The notes under the pieces were generated by a model, which was not told the DNA's origin, ran no database searches, and was given only the letters and a program-made list of their open reading frames with translations. The position numbers and the translations under genes were made by a program. Below, piece by piece: positions 54,601 through 64,000 of a DNA stretch of 64,000 nucleotides. Position 1 is the stretch's first letter, and the number at the start of each line of letters is the position of its first letter. Origin of the DNA: Combretum micranthum (lineage: Eukaryota > Streptophyta > Magnoliopsida > Myrtales > Combretaceae); assembly GCA_024138025.1 (NCBI GenBank), contig JAMXBD010002257.1, forward strand, positions 124,001-188,000. Direction: 5' to 3'.

Positions 54601-55492
54601 TCAATCAGGGTCAAAGTCTATTTATTTCGTTATTTTTCTACCGTTTTACTTTGACCATATTATATTATATATTATAATATAATTTTACTTGTTGGAGTTT
54701 GTGATCTGATTTCTATATTCAACTCCCATAATTAAATGTTAATGAATGAATATTTGACTATAGATATATTATTCATTCATTATATATTTAACGGTCATAA
54801 TTCAGGCCTTTATTATTCATTTATTACATATTTAAGTGTCATAATTTAGGCCATTATGTCGGTTATTCTTATACACACACACACACACATATACATATAT
54901 ATATATATGTGTTGTTTTTAGGATTTCCATATACAACAAATAAGATGCACAAATATTTCGTTTGAGTTTTGAGAGCTTTTCATTTGTATCCTCTCAAAAT
55001 CCTTGTACTCCTACTTTGATATAGTGTGATTCCTCTCTCGTCTTTGTCCGTGGTTTTTCTCGAAAGGGTTTCCACATAAAATCTATGTGTGTTCTTTATT
55101 TTTACACCTGCTAGTATCGTTTAATTACGCCTTTTGTTTTATAACATTACTAATGAAATCATGCATAATTTATAATGCTCAAAAAACTATTAGTGGCCTT
55201 GTGCCTAATGACATCTTCCATATTTTTTCATGTGAGAAGTCTCAAGTTCAAATCTCTTCTCCCATATTATAGTTGGTTTAAAAAAAAAAAAAAGCTTAAA
55301 AAACTATTTAAGTAATGCAAGTTTTTAGAAAGTGGTCAATGAGTCCTAATGTTTCATTGATTAATTATTATTCATCATTAAAAAAAATTCTAAACTGGAA
55401 AGATTTTACAAAACTATTTAATTAATATTTTTCTTTTTTGTATTTTTATTTTGAATTTTTTTTATTTTTATTTTTTTATTTTTGAGACATTA
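51633..55492. other. Intergenic DNA without recognised genes
   Basis: Mostly AT-rich. A richer patch at 52880-53170 has GACCCGG/CCGGCGATCC-type words and may be another small transposon, but its ends were not resolved. A second richer patch at 53600-54280 has a G-box (CCACGTG, about 54014) and an ORF of 101 codons on the minus strand with no known domain. An (AC)n-(AT)n microsatellite lies at about 54870-54908. Confidence 0.4.
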
Positions 55493-57383
55493 TGTAACGC
55501 TCTAACAAAAATGCATTGCAACCTGCCATGTGTCCTCAATTAGAAAGAACACACTAAGGCTATTAAAACTCTATACCACCAATAATTAAAAGCATATATC
55601 TTCAAAACTGTCATAATAGAGATACTTTAAAAATATCATAAAACTAAACTTCTTCATAACTAACTAGTTGGCATAAACCAAAGCCAACCTATCAACGAAA
55701 CTCAAATAAAAGTCTTTACAAAAATCTCATAAATTCAAATAAAAGTTTCGAAGACAACTTTTTAAAGTTCTATCCATTCTCAATCAATCCAAGATAAATC
55801 TAGAGATCTGCAGGATAATCTGGTCCACTAACGTCCTCCCTGTAGTCCACATATACATTGAATCCAGATAAATCATAAACTATTTGATCTTCACCTATTC
55901 CTGAAAAAGATAAAGGAATGTGCGAAAACGCCTAGTACATCAATCAAAAAACATGCACATGATCAAGCAATAAGTAATATCACATATAAATTAAAACTAA
56001 TACAACAACCATAATTTGTTATTTTTAATTTAGCAAAGCAAACAACACAGCTAAGAACTTTATGTAGTTCAATCCCAAACCTGAAGTATTTCATAACTCC
56101 CTAAAAACAACCAATATAGGAAAATAAGTAATATATACATATGTAGTGCTGGGAATCTCCCACACACTCAGGTGTCGTACTCGCACTACTCCTAAACTAC
56201 TATAATCATCTCCAAATGCAACTCTACTAGGGACAACGATACACAAGGATCATCAGAGTACTTCGTTAGTATCATACTCTGCATGATCTTTACTAGACAA
56301 AGCAAAACACAAGTAGCACACATTCAATTATATGCTAAATAAGATTTAATCAATTTATTTTCTAACCCTACAAGCACAAACAGTAAGCACGGTAAGATCG
56401 TACTTGAATAAGATTTTTCACAAAACCCTAATATCAACAGAACTCTGATCACATAAACAAAACCATCTTAATACAATCATATACATCATTAAATCTCATG
56501 ATAAACCAACCCCTAATCTAACAAGAACTAAGATATAGGTTTGTACACTAACCTCCTTAATTAGTATGTTAAACAGAAACTCCAATAAACAAGAATTTCT
56601 CCAAAATTCACCAAAACCTTAGAATATAAACATCAAATCCAAAAAGATTATTTCTTTAGTATCACAACGACAAGATAGATTTATACCTTACCTAGGATAA
56701 GATTTCCAATTCTTCTTAATCACCAAGAACTCAAAATCCAACAATAACTACGATTTATCTCTAATAAATTTGTTTCCAGCACTTGATTCCTCAAAAACCA
56801 ATATGAATTCAACCTTTAGAAACCAATATCTAATGATAACTTAACTAAAAGAGATTTGAGAGAAAGTCTTACCTAGAATTTACCTTAGGAATAGATGTGA
56901 GGAGAGAACTAAAGACCTTGGGGTATATATAAAAGAATTAGAAAACCCTAACATAAAGAAAGATGTTTTATTTCATGGAAATATAAGATGGAACTAAGCT
57001 GATGGCTCAGAGGCGGCTTAGATTCAAAACAAGCAACAGAACTGCATAAGTTGGTAAAAAGCCGATAGATTTCACCATTAATGTGGGCAGCCTTGATGCT
57101 TATGCCTGCGGCTTAAGGCTAGCATTCCCTTAATGCTGGCAGCTTATACATGGCTTTTGAATTTTTTTTTTTTTTTTTATCGAAGCTCCAATTATGCTTC
57201 AAGGCTGGCTGCCTTCCCTTCCTAAGCTAGCGGCCTAGATCAAGACTTCCTCCTTTGCTTTTGGTCCTTCACGAACAACTTCCTCGGGTTCAATTTCAAC
57301 TATTGAATGACAAAATTAACCTCTTAAACAAATATATATTACCATACTACCCTTCACTATGATCTATTTATTTGTAGATTACA
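55493..57383 (-). repeat. Long chromovirus LTR (3' LTR), 1.9 kb, with TATA box
   Basis: On the minus strand it runs from TGTAATCTAC (57383) to GAGCGTTACA (55493), with matching TGTAA/TTACA ends. It is preceded by the purine tract TTTTTAGGAGGGTAGAGA. A TATA box CTTTTATATATACCCC lies at about 56921-56936. The U3 part carries repeated CTGGCAGC/GCGGCTTAAGGC-type words at 57010-57240. The 8.8-kb LTR is a diverged relative. Confidence 0.8.
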
Positions 57384-57645
57384 TCTCTACCCTCCTAAAA
57401 ATAACTTTCAGCTTCGAAAGTTACCTGGATTGTTAAATAGACCGGGATGTGTTAAGCTCATTTATTCTTCTGCGTCCCAAGTTGCTTCCCGTTCTAACTG
57501 ATTTGTCCATTGGACCTTGATATGTTTGATCACTTTTCTTCTCAAGATCTTTTCTTTAGTGTCAATAATCTTTAATGGCTTTTCAACTGTTGTAAGATTT
57601 GGTCATACTTCCAATGGGTCTAATGCTTTCGGATGATCCGGATGC
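57384..57645 (-). pseudogene. Gypsy chromovirus Pol tail with chromodomain
   Basis: The minus strand reads KPLKIIDTKEKILRRKVIKH, then IKVQWTNQLEREATWDAEE, a typical Tekay/Del-type integrase chromodomain. There is a stop at 57462-57464 where the family continues, and another stop upstream after DPLEV. After the stop THPGLFNNPGNFRS is still legible before the purine tract. Further upstream pol is missing: beyond an A-run at 57700 nothing matches. The chromodomain would target integration to chromatin. This is a dead 3' remnant. Confidence 0.85.
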
Positions 57646-57973
57646 TATCTTTGTATGAGATTATGGTTGATTTCTAATAATATTGTCTCATTTGTGTGGC
57701 AAAAAAAAAAAAAAAAAAAAAGCATATTCCATCGAGCACAAAATTTCCTGTCAATGACTCAATATAATAAAGTCAAGAGTTCATATGAACCTGTATAGTT
57801 ATGAAACGTAAAGGACCATTTTGCAGAAGAATAATTTGGGAAAAAAATAAACACAATTTTTTTAAAATTGCAAATACATTACTATGGGCTTACTTTTCTT
57901 TCATTAAATTCAAATTGTTTTGTGGTTATGCCAATTCTCTGCCTCATCTCAATTTAGCTTTAAATGTGCCATG

Positions 57974-58387
57974 TCAGGCTCCAATCAAATTGAATCAAGA
58001 CGGTATAGTACTGAGTTTGAATTTGAGTTTGAATTTGAGTTTGATTCGAGTTTAATATTTTAAGCTCTATTTCAGCTCGAAATAAAATTATATAATCTTT
58101 AGTTCGACTCGACTAAGCTCATTTAGGCTTGATTTATTAAAAATATATTTTAAATTCTAATTAAAATAATATTAATATCTAAACTCAATTTGAATTCAAT
58201 TAACATTTATGCTTAATAAAGCTCGATTGGGCTCATGAACTAATCGAACCTAACATATAACGTTCAAGTTTGATTTTATAAACTAATCGAATTTGAGTTC
58301 AATTTGACTATTTTGGAATCAAACTCAAACAAACATCAAACCGAACTCGAGTATTTTGTAAACCAGTATGGTTCATTTGCACCCCTA
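57974..58387. mobile_element. hAT-type MITE, 414 bp
   Basis: The right end GGTTCATTTGCACCCCTA is a well-known plant hAT terminus (TAGGGGTGCAAATGAACC when inverted). Identical octamers GTGCCATG lie at 57966-57973 and 58388-58395. The left end TCAGGCTCCAATCAAATTG is only loosely similar to the inverted right end, so it has diverged. The interior has GAGTTTGAATTT repeats and no transposase. Confidence 0.75.
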
Positions 58388-58395
58388 GTGCCATG

Positions 58396-59779
58396 TTTGA
58401 AAATTGAAATTATATTCTTATGTTCAAGAATGGACGTGTATACCATTAGCTCATCTGTAATCATCTATGGATGTCCTCTTAAGTTGAACTAGATTACTCC
58501 ATTTATACATTTTAAGAGTGGGGTTCACCAAAATGATAACTCGAAGGCCTGAAAGTGGAGGGACAGATCCAATTTGTGAAGTCTGGTCAGGATGGTCTGA
58601 ACCAACCCCCTTTTCAAAAGAAAAAAATTAAACAAACAATATTTTTAATTTAAAATAAAACTTCAAGCTTAAAATATAAATTAGGCATAAGAATATATTA
58701 CTCTTTAGCCAATTTTCATTTAAAACTATTAAGAGTGTGCAATTCCTTTATTTATAACAAAATACATCCACTTTGAGTTGTAATGTTAGTAATGTATGAT
58801 TAAAGTAACACTCTAAAAGAGTAAAGTTCTCAAAAGAAAAGAAAGTTCACATATTTTCATATTATGTGTATAAGATGCGATTTGATACAGTATTTGGATA
58901 ATTATTTTCAAGTTGACCTTATTTAAGTAATTATTATTCCATGGAACTTGTAATTGTTTTTATAAATCTTGTAAATTTTTTCTTTTCTTCTTAAATTTTA
59001 AATTTGGAATAATATATAATTTTATGTGATATGATGTAAAACTAAATTATTTTCATGGACTAATTATAAATAACCAAGGAAAAAAAATAACTTTTATCGT
59101 CACAAGTTCTAATATACATAATTTCTCTATGTGTGAAAATTGAATCTATTCCAAATACTTGAATAACTTGCTTAAAACTAGAGAACTTGTAACAACTCTA
59201 AAGTAAGGACTTTGAGGCACTTTTGTATTAGGTAGTCTCATCAGATAGGCAACATTATTTTTGTAACACTTAGAATTACAAACATATACAACTAAGTTTT
59301 TTCTATAATAAGTATAATATGTTTTTCCAAAGTAGAATAGTACAAGTTGATGTTAATAATAATATTAACTTAAAAAATGTGAGTCAATATTATAAACAAT
59401 AATGAAATTTAACTAGTATCATACTAAAATTTTTATATTTGGCACAAAAAGCTGGTAAGCTAAGTAATCACATTTAATCAATAATGCACACTCCTTGACA
59501 TAATGAAGGCGAGTGTTGTTTAACCAAAAACAGCTCATTAAAAATTAAAATTTTTAAGCAAAGCAAATGGGTATGGTCAGTAAAATGGGATGTATCTCCT
59601 TCGTATACAGGATGAGAAGGCGGTGATTTGTCAAGTTGGTGAATATATATTTCATGGGGGATACCAAAAAGGAAAAAAATGTGATTCGGTTCCCTAGTAT
59701 AGGTTTTGGAACGACAAGCACAAATGATGAATAACGTAATATACCTTTTTGGGGCTTATTTCGTTTGAATGTTAGCTTG
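58396..59779. other. AT-rich intergenic DNA
   Basis: No supported gene or element. Confidence 0.35.
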
Positions 59780-60390
59780 TTTCAATTGGTAATGATTACC
59801 AAGAAAACGGAATGGGTATCCATCATTTGTTTTCACAGTTTATTTCCTATTCATCCCACTAACACACTTTAAATTTCCAAACGATGACGTAACTAATCCT
59901 CCACATAAATAGCTCGCGTATTCAGCAATTACCGTGTTTGTTAGACTTGCAATTCTAACCCTACACGATTTTATATGTTTTACGAGTTTATGAACCTTTT
60001 CCAAGTTAATCCACACGTGAATTTTACGTAGAAACGTAATTATATACAGTGAAAATGAAAAAGGGTTTTAAAATCGCCATTGTCATGCTAGATTCTTCGG
60101 CGTGTACCAAATCCCAGTGTCCATTGACACCATTCCTTTCTTCATTAACAGCCACGCACACACACACACACATTAAAGAAAGAAAGGAGGGGGCAACTGT
60201 ACGTGAATGAAGCTTTCATAATTGTGTCGGCCAATCATTCCTATCTCGCCTATTCCAGTACCTCGATATCACCATCATTGACCTCCACAAGGCAATAGGC
60301 ATTGCATTCTCTTTAACTTATTCCATGGCGATCCCGACAGGAGTAATCCACGATCATGACGCGTTCTTGTCCTTCAATGAAAAATAATTT
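59780..60390 (+). repeat. Upstream copy of a duplicated TIR promoter-leader segment
   Basis: The segment is co-linear with about 61930-62640. Shared pieces include TATATACAGTGAAA, AAGGGTTTTAAAA-TCGC, CATAATT-TGTCG, AGTACCTC-ATAT-ACCATCAT and GCA-TAGGCATTGCATTC before the start codon. Confidence 0.7.
60325..60387 (+). pseudogene. TIR N-terminal relic, 20 codons
   Basis: It reads MAIPTGVIHDHDAFLSFNEK then TAA, equivalent to the MPKGVIIHNHEVFLSFSGKD start of the 62.5-kb copy. The stop falls where GKDTR should follow, and no further TIR sequence was seen afterwards. Confidence 0.75.
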
Positions 60391-61930
60391 CTAACGGAAG
60401 GAGTCCTTAAGAGCTTAATATATAATATAATTACATTGTTACTGAAGTTTATACACGCATATCTATCTATCTATATATCTCTCTATATATGTAAGTTACA
60501 ATATCTACATTTAGGTGTAAATAGTTTAAGGTATTAACATTTTGAGTGATTAAAAAGAATAATCATCGTTTAACAAAGTGAATAAAAAGAGATATAAACA
60601 TTTTTGCAAAGTTCATTTAAGGTTTTAACATTTGAATTAGTTTTAAATGAAGTTTTTAAAATTTTATAATTTAAGGTATATAATGTAATGAAATTTTATA
60701 TTTCAGTATAAGTGATATTTCAATTTTACAAAATTATTGTAAAACTAGTCTAATCCCAAAAACTTAGTCTATGGTTAGAAACTTATACTAATAATCTTTT
60801 TTCTTTTTAATTTATCATGGTTTTCCTTCTAATTTTTAGGATCTCATAGCAAAAAAAGTGGTATATAATTAATAAAAACTTGTCAATGGCCTTGTGTGCT
60901 AATGACATCTTCTTGGTTCTCTTATGTGAAAGAACCGAAGTGTGAATCTTCTTTCCCATTTTAATTGAAAAATAAAATAAAATAACAAAAACTCTTATTA
61001 ATCCTAAATTCTATGGTAATGTGAATTTCGCCTCATCTGCTGACTGGATGAGGCGAAATTCGCCTCATATTGCTTATTGGAGGCGAAATTTATCTCTGAT
61101 TCTTTAAGGGGCGAATTTTTCCTTTTTATTTTCGCATACTATGCCAAATTTTCTACTAGTGAAATGGAATTCCCAAGTTGCTAATTTAACTTGTTCTTGA
61201 AATCAATGTTTATGACACTACTGTGTCCAACTCTTGACACCCCATCATAAAAAATTAAGTTAAAAGGGAGAAGACTTGTCATTGGCCCAATTACTAAGTT
61301 TGTTTAACGAAATTTCATTTTTGTTTAAAACTTTTCAGCTTAGCTTTTAGAAGTGTACCTATAATTTTTAAAAATGTGCCACCTATTCATGAGTTATTAG
61401 CTTGTTGGAACTGCCAACTATTATGCCTTTATTGATCTCATACCATACCATGAGCAAGAATTTCCCTAAACCTCTTACATGTATATATTTAGAACACCAT
61501 GCATACGGATGATCATGTTGCATGCTCGTGCATTGATTGTAGTCATGAATTATTTCTAATTTTCTAGAATTGATATGTGTGACCAGGTTTTACACCCCTT
61601 CTCCTTTTTGCCTTTTTCCACCGATGTGTTTATCAATATGGGAATTATCAATCGCAAAGAAGTAAGGAGAGGACATGGTCTACTTAAACGGCGCTTCTAT
61701 CCTCGGTTAAAAACATCGAATAAATAATTTAGACCAGCCAATGAGCCTCATCAAATTTATAATATTAATGATTATCCTGTCTAGATTTTCGTAAAATCCT
61801 ACATGTAACGATAAAACAAAGCCATTCATCTCATCTTTATGTACTATGTTAACTTTAATCAATCTGTAATGATTAACTACGATCACTTTTTTGTCAAGAA
61901 AATGGAATCTGTCAAACTTATTCAATGGCG
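60391..61930. other. Spacer between the duplicated TIR starts
   Basis: AT-rich. It holds TATTAACATTTTG-type dispersed repeats at about 60530-60640, the hairpin at 61023-61061 and otherwise no feature. Confidence 0.4.
61023..61061. other. Perfect 15-bp hairpin with a further half-copy
   Basis: GAATTTCGCCTCATC is followed after 9 nt by its exact inverse. Then TTCGCCTCAT (61060-61069) and GGAGGCGAAATTTATC (about 61080) repeat the motif. No transposon ends were found. Confidence 0.7.
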
Positions 61931-62563
61931 ATGAATCCTACTAACATACTTTAAATTTCCAAACGACGATGTAACTACTAACTAATCCTAAACATACATA
62001 TATTGCTCGCATCTTTGGTAATATTCACGTCTTTTGAACTTACATGCAATTCTATTTATACAAATTTATAAACCTCTTCTAAGTTAATCTTATTGTGAAA
62101 TCCACGTATAATCGCGAATTTATATACAGTGAAAGGGTTTTAAAAATCGCTATTGCCATGTAGATTCTTCTGTATATTAAATTTATAATATTAACGATTA
62201 CAGACGTCTTAAAGCTTCACGATTATTATATATCCTGTCTCTATTTCCATTAAATCTTACATGCAATGATAAAACAAAATCATTCCTCTATTATGTTTTC
62301 AATATTTGTAATGATTATCTAACTTGACCCTGCCTGGTACGTCCGGGAACAATAAATTTCCAAGCAATGATTTACATGGTCCATAATTATGCCGTCCATC
62401 TACGTGAACCAAAACTCAAATGTGCATAGAGACAAGTTACTTCATCAAAATAAGATCAAACTCTCATAATTATGTCGTCCATCTTCTCTCTCTAGTACCT
62501 CAATATAACCATCATCAGTCCCCTCATGGCAGTAGGCATTGCATTCGATTACATTCATCAAAA
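61931..62563 (+). promoter_or_regulatory. Duplicated promoter-leader of the truncated TIR gene
   Basis: It is co-linear with 59780-60324. No TATA box was pinned down. The final 100 bp before the ATG contain the shared TAGTACCTCAATAT-ACCATCATC leader. Confidence 0.4.
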
Positions 62564-62821
62564 ATGCCGAAAGGAGTAATAATCCACAACCATGAAGTGT
62601 TCTTGTCCTTCAGTGGAAAAGATACACGAAATAGCTTCACCAGCCACCTTTACCGTGCTCTCAAAAATGCCAACATGAATACATTCATCGATAGAAAGCT
62701 ACGTCGAAAAGAAAATATCTCTTCTTCCCTCCTTCAGGCCATCGAAACATCTAAGATTGTCGTTATTGTTTTTTCTCCTAACTTCTTTAACTTACGTTGT
62801 TGTTTAGATGAGGCATATTAA
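62564..62821 (+). pseudogene. Truncated TIR-domain gene, 85 codons
   Basis: It starts MPKGVIIHNHEVFLSFSGKD at 62564. The in-frame ORF extends further upstream but only through leader sequence. It continues TRNSFTSHLYRALKNANMN, TFIDRKLRRKENISSSLLQ, VVIVFSPNFFNLRCCLDEAY and then stop. The catalytic-type Glu in CLDE is present, but the protein ends two residues later, losing the last third of the TIR fold. Similarity ends abruptly at about 62815 in AT-rich DNA, so an insertion or deletion cut the gene. It is closely related to TIR2 at 45.3 kb. Confidence 0.85.
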
Positions 62822-62929
62822 TTTGCATCATTTTCTAATAGTTTATGCAATAAGACCAAATTATATGTAATATGGCCAACATAATTATTATTTTGGAATA
62901 CTACTAATAAAAAGCAACCATCTTTAATG

Positions 62930-63290
62930 TAGCAGCGGGATCTCAATTAAAGTCAGCATTTATTACTGACAGTCTCAACTTTTGGGTTTAGAAACCACCA
63001 ACATTAATGATAGGCTGCTAACTTTTATTTCCAGCATTAATGAAAGGTTTTGACTCTTAAGATTCTATCTTTTAGGATTCTATCTTTTGGGTTTCCTTTG
63101 TAATGCTATAAATAGTCTTCAGGGCTTTTGTAAAAAGATAAGACTTTTGATATATGATAGAAAATTTGATAGACATGAATTATCCATGATATTAATTATT
63201 GTTTAAGTAAAATTCAGGTCTTAAGTTATATTTTTATTTAAGAATTGATACTTAAATCAATAATATTTTCAATTCAGGTAACTTTCAATC
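62930..63290 (+). mobile_element. Possible LTR-type fragment with TATA box
   Basis: TTAGGATTCTATCTTTTGGG, then TTTCCTTTGTAATGCTATAA and an AT-rich R-like part, resembles copia LTRs. TGTAGCAGC and CATAACA are candidate ends. There is no primer site or partner LTR, so this is tentative. Confidence 0.3.
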
Positions 63291-63329
63291 ATAACAACAC
63301 ACTTTGGAGCAAATTGGACTCAAAACATC

Positions 63330-63590
63330 ATCCACAGCAAGGATCACGGCCCCTTGGTCGCCCATAAAGAAGAAAAATGCATATCAGAGGCGATCACCCC
63401 TCTTTGGCCGCCCTTGATATGAAGATACGAAGGAGAAAATTTGCCCCGTGATTAGGCCGGTGATTTGGACAAAAACGAAGAACGGCGAGAATAACGCCCT
63501 CTTGGTCGTTCGTGATTCGAAGGAAAATGAAGAACAGCAAAAATCACACCGTTTTGGTCGCCCATGATTGAGTTTTCTACCAAATGACAT
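63330..63590. repeat. Degenerate repeats around TTGGTCGCCC
   Basis: Four diverged units: GATCACGGCCCCTTGGTCGCCC, GATCACCCCTCTTTGGCCGCCC, ATAACGCCCTCTTGGTCGTTCG and ATCACACCGTTTTGGTCGCCC. Spacing is about 60-85 bp. The area is locally GC-rich and non-coding. Confidence 0.6.
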
Positions 63591-63619
63591 CTTTGATTTT
63601 CTTTCATTTAAGTGATACA

Positions 63620-63824
63620 TTGGTTGGATAAAAGATACAACTATTCATCCAAATGTTGTATTGGTTCGCCAAAAGGTACAACTATTCATCCAAATGTTGT
63701 ATTGGTTCGCCAAAAGGTACAACTATTCATCCAAGTGTTGTATTGGTTCGCCAAAAGGTATAACTATTCATCCAATTGTTGTATTGGTTGGCTAAAAGGT
63801 ACAACTATTCATCCAAGTGTTGTA
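63620..63824. repeat. 41-bp minisatellite, five copies
   Basis: Units start at 63620, 63661, 63702, 63743 and 63784, with core TTGGTTCGCCAAAAGGTACA and ACTATTCATCCAA-TGTTGTA. Copies 2 and 3 are nearly identical. An ORF passes through only because the units happen to lack stops. Confidence 0.95.
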
Positions 63825-63922
63825 CTGCTTCACAAAAATCTGATATTATAAAAGAGAAGGAGAAGACATCTATTAGGAGACACATAATATAGATAGAGAT
63901 AGACAGACATTATTCATAGATT

Positions 63923-63965
63923 TATAAAGATCTTTATAGAGACCCACATAGAGATCTCTATGTGG
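63923..63965. repeat. AGATCT-centred palindromes
   Basis: TATAAAGATCTTTATA (63923-63938) and CCACATAGAGATCTCTAT plus GTGG (63944-63965) are perfect 16- and 22-bp palindromes. More imperfect copies (ACATAGAGATCT) follow to the window end. Confidence 0.85.
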
Positions 63966-64000
63966 AGATCTACATAGAGATCTATATACAGACATATATA

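Noticed and set aside
63280..63590. Regular-looking repeats as a CRISPR array
   Set aside because: Units are diverged and unequal, in a plant genome context without cas genes.
63612..63851. 79-codon ORF with repeating peptide
   Set aside because: It arises from a 41-bp minisatellite. The peptide changes frame each unit, so it is not a protein repeat.

Overview
The window looks like a plant nuclear chromosome, almost certainly from a eudicot. It is AT-rich, with GT-AG introns, Ty1/copia and Ty3/gypsy retrotransposons primed by initiator tRNA-Met, TRIMs, MITEs, a B-box zinc-finger gene and TIR-type immune-receptor fragments. TIR-NB-LRR genes are a feature of eudicots and are not expected in grasses. 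The species cannot be named from sequence alone. Nothing bacterial, viral or CRISPR-like is present.

Layout, left to right. (1) 0-1.3 kb: first coding exon and leader of a minus-strand B-box gene whose remainder lies beyond the left edge. (2) 3-14 kb: foldback/MITE elements, a gag-only copia-type element with both LTRs (4.28-6.30 kb), a long diverged gypsy LTR (8.8-10.6 kb), and a collapsed gypsy element with a broken gag (11.2-13.6 kb). (3) 14.1-14.7 kb: a decayed receptor-like kinase relic. (4) 16.1-22.5 kb: a CT-rich minisatellite split by a 5.6-kb gypsy chromovirus with a perfect TTTCC target duplication. (5) 24.5-26.6 kb: a copia remnant. (6) 27-36 kb: a MITE, a partial Cassandra-like element carrying a 5S rRNA-derived sequence, a lone coiled-coil exon, a copia RNase H scrap, and a TRIM with a hAT-type element inserted in its left LTR. 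(7) 40.6-46.5 kb: TIR-domain loci, including a three-exon gene model that joins two TIR domains. (8) 46.7-51.6 kb: a very young copia element with identical LTRs and an AATGC target duplication. (9) 55.5-57.7 kb: a 1.9-kb chromovirus LTR with a pol tail. (10) 57.97-58.39 kb: a hAT-type MITE. (11) 59.8-64 kb: two more truncated TIR loci from a local duplication, a 41-bp minisatellite and nested palindromes.

How it fits together: the host-gene content is a TIR gene cluster being duplicated, truncated and invaded by retroelements. Every TIR locus lacks a complete NB-ARC and LRR region. The only one that still reads as a gene is TIR-linker-TIR-linker at 44.4-46.4 kb, where the first TIR has lost the catalytic glutamate and the second keeps it. 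Most of the rest is transposable-element sequence at different stages of decay, often nested. Assignments rest on reading motifs by eye. No database search, alignment score or expression evidence was available.
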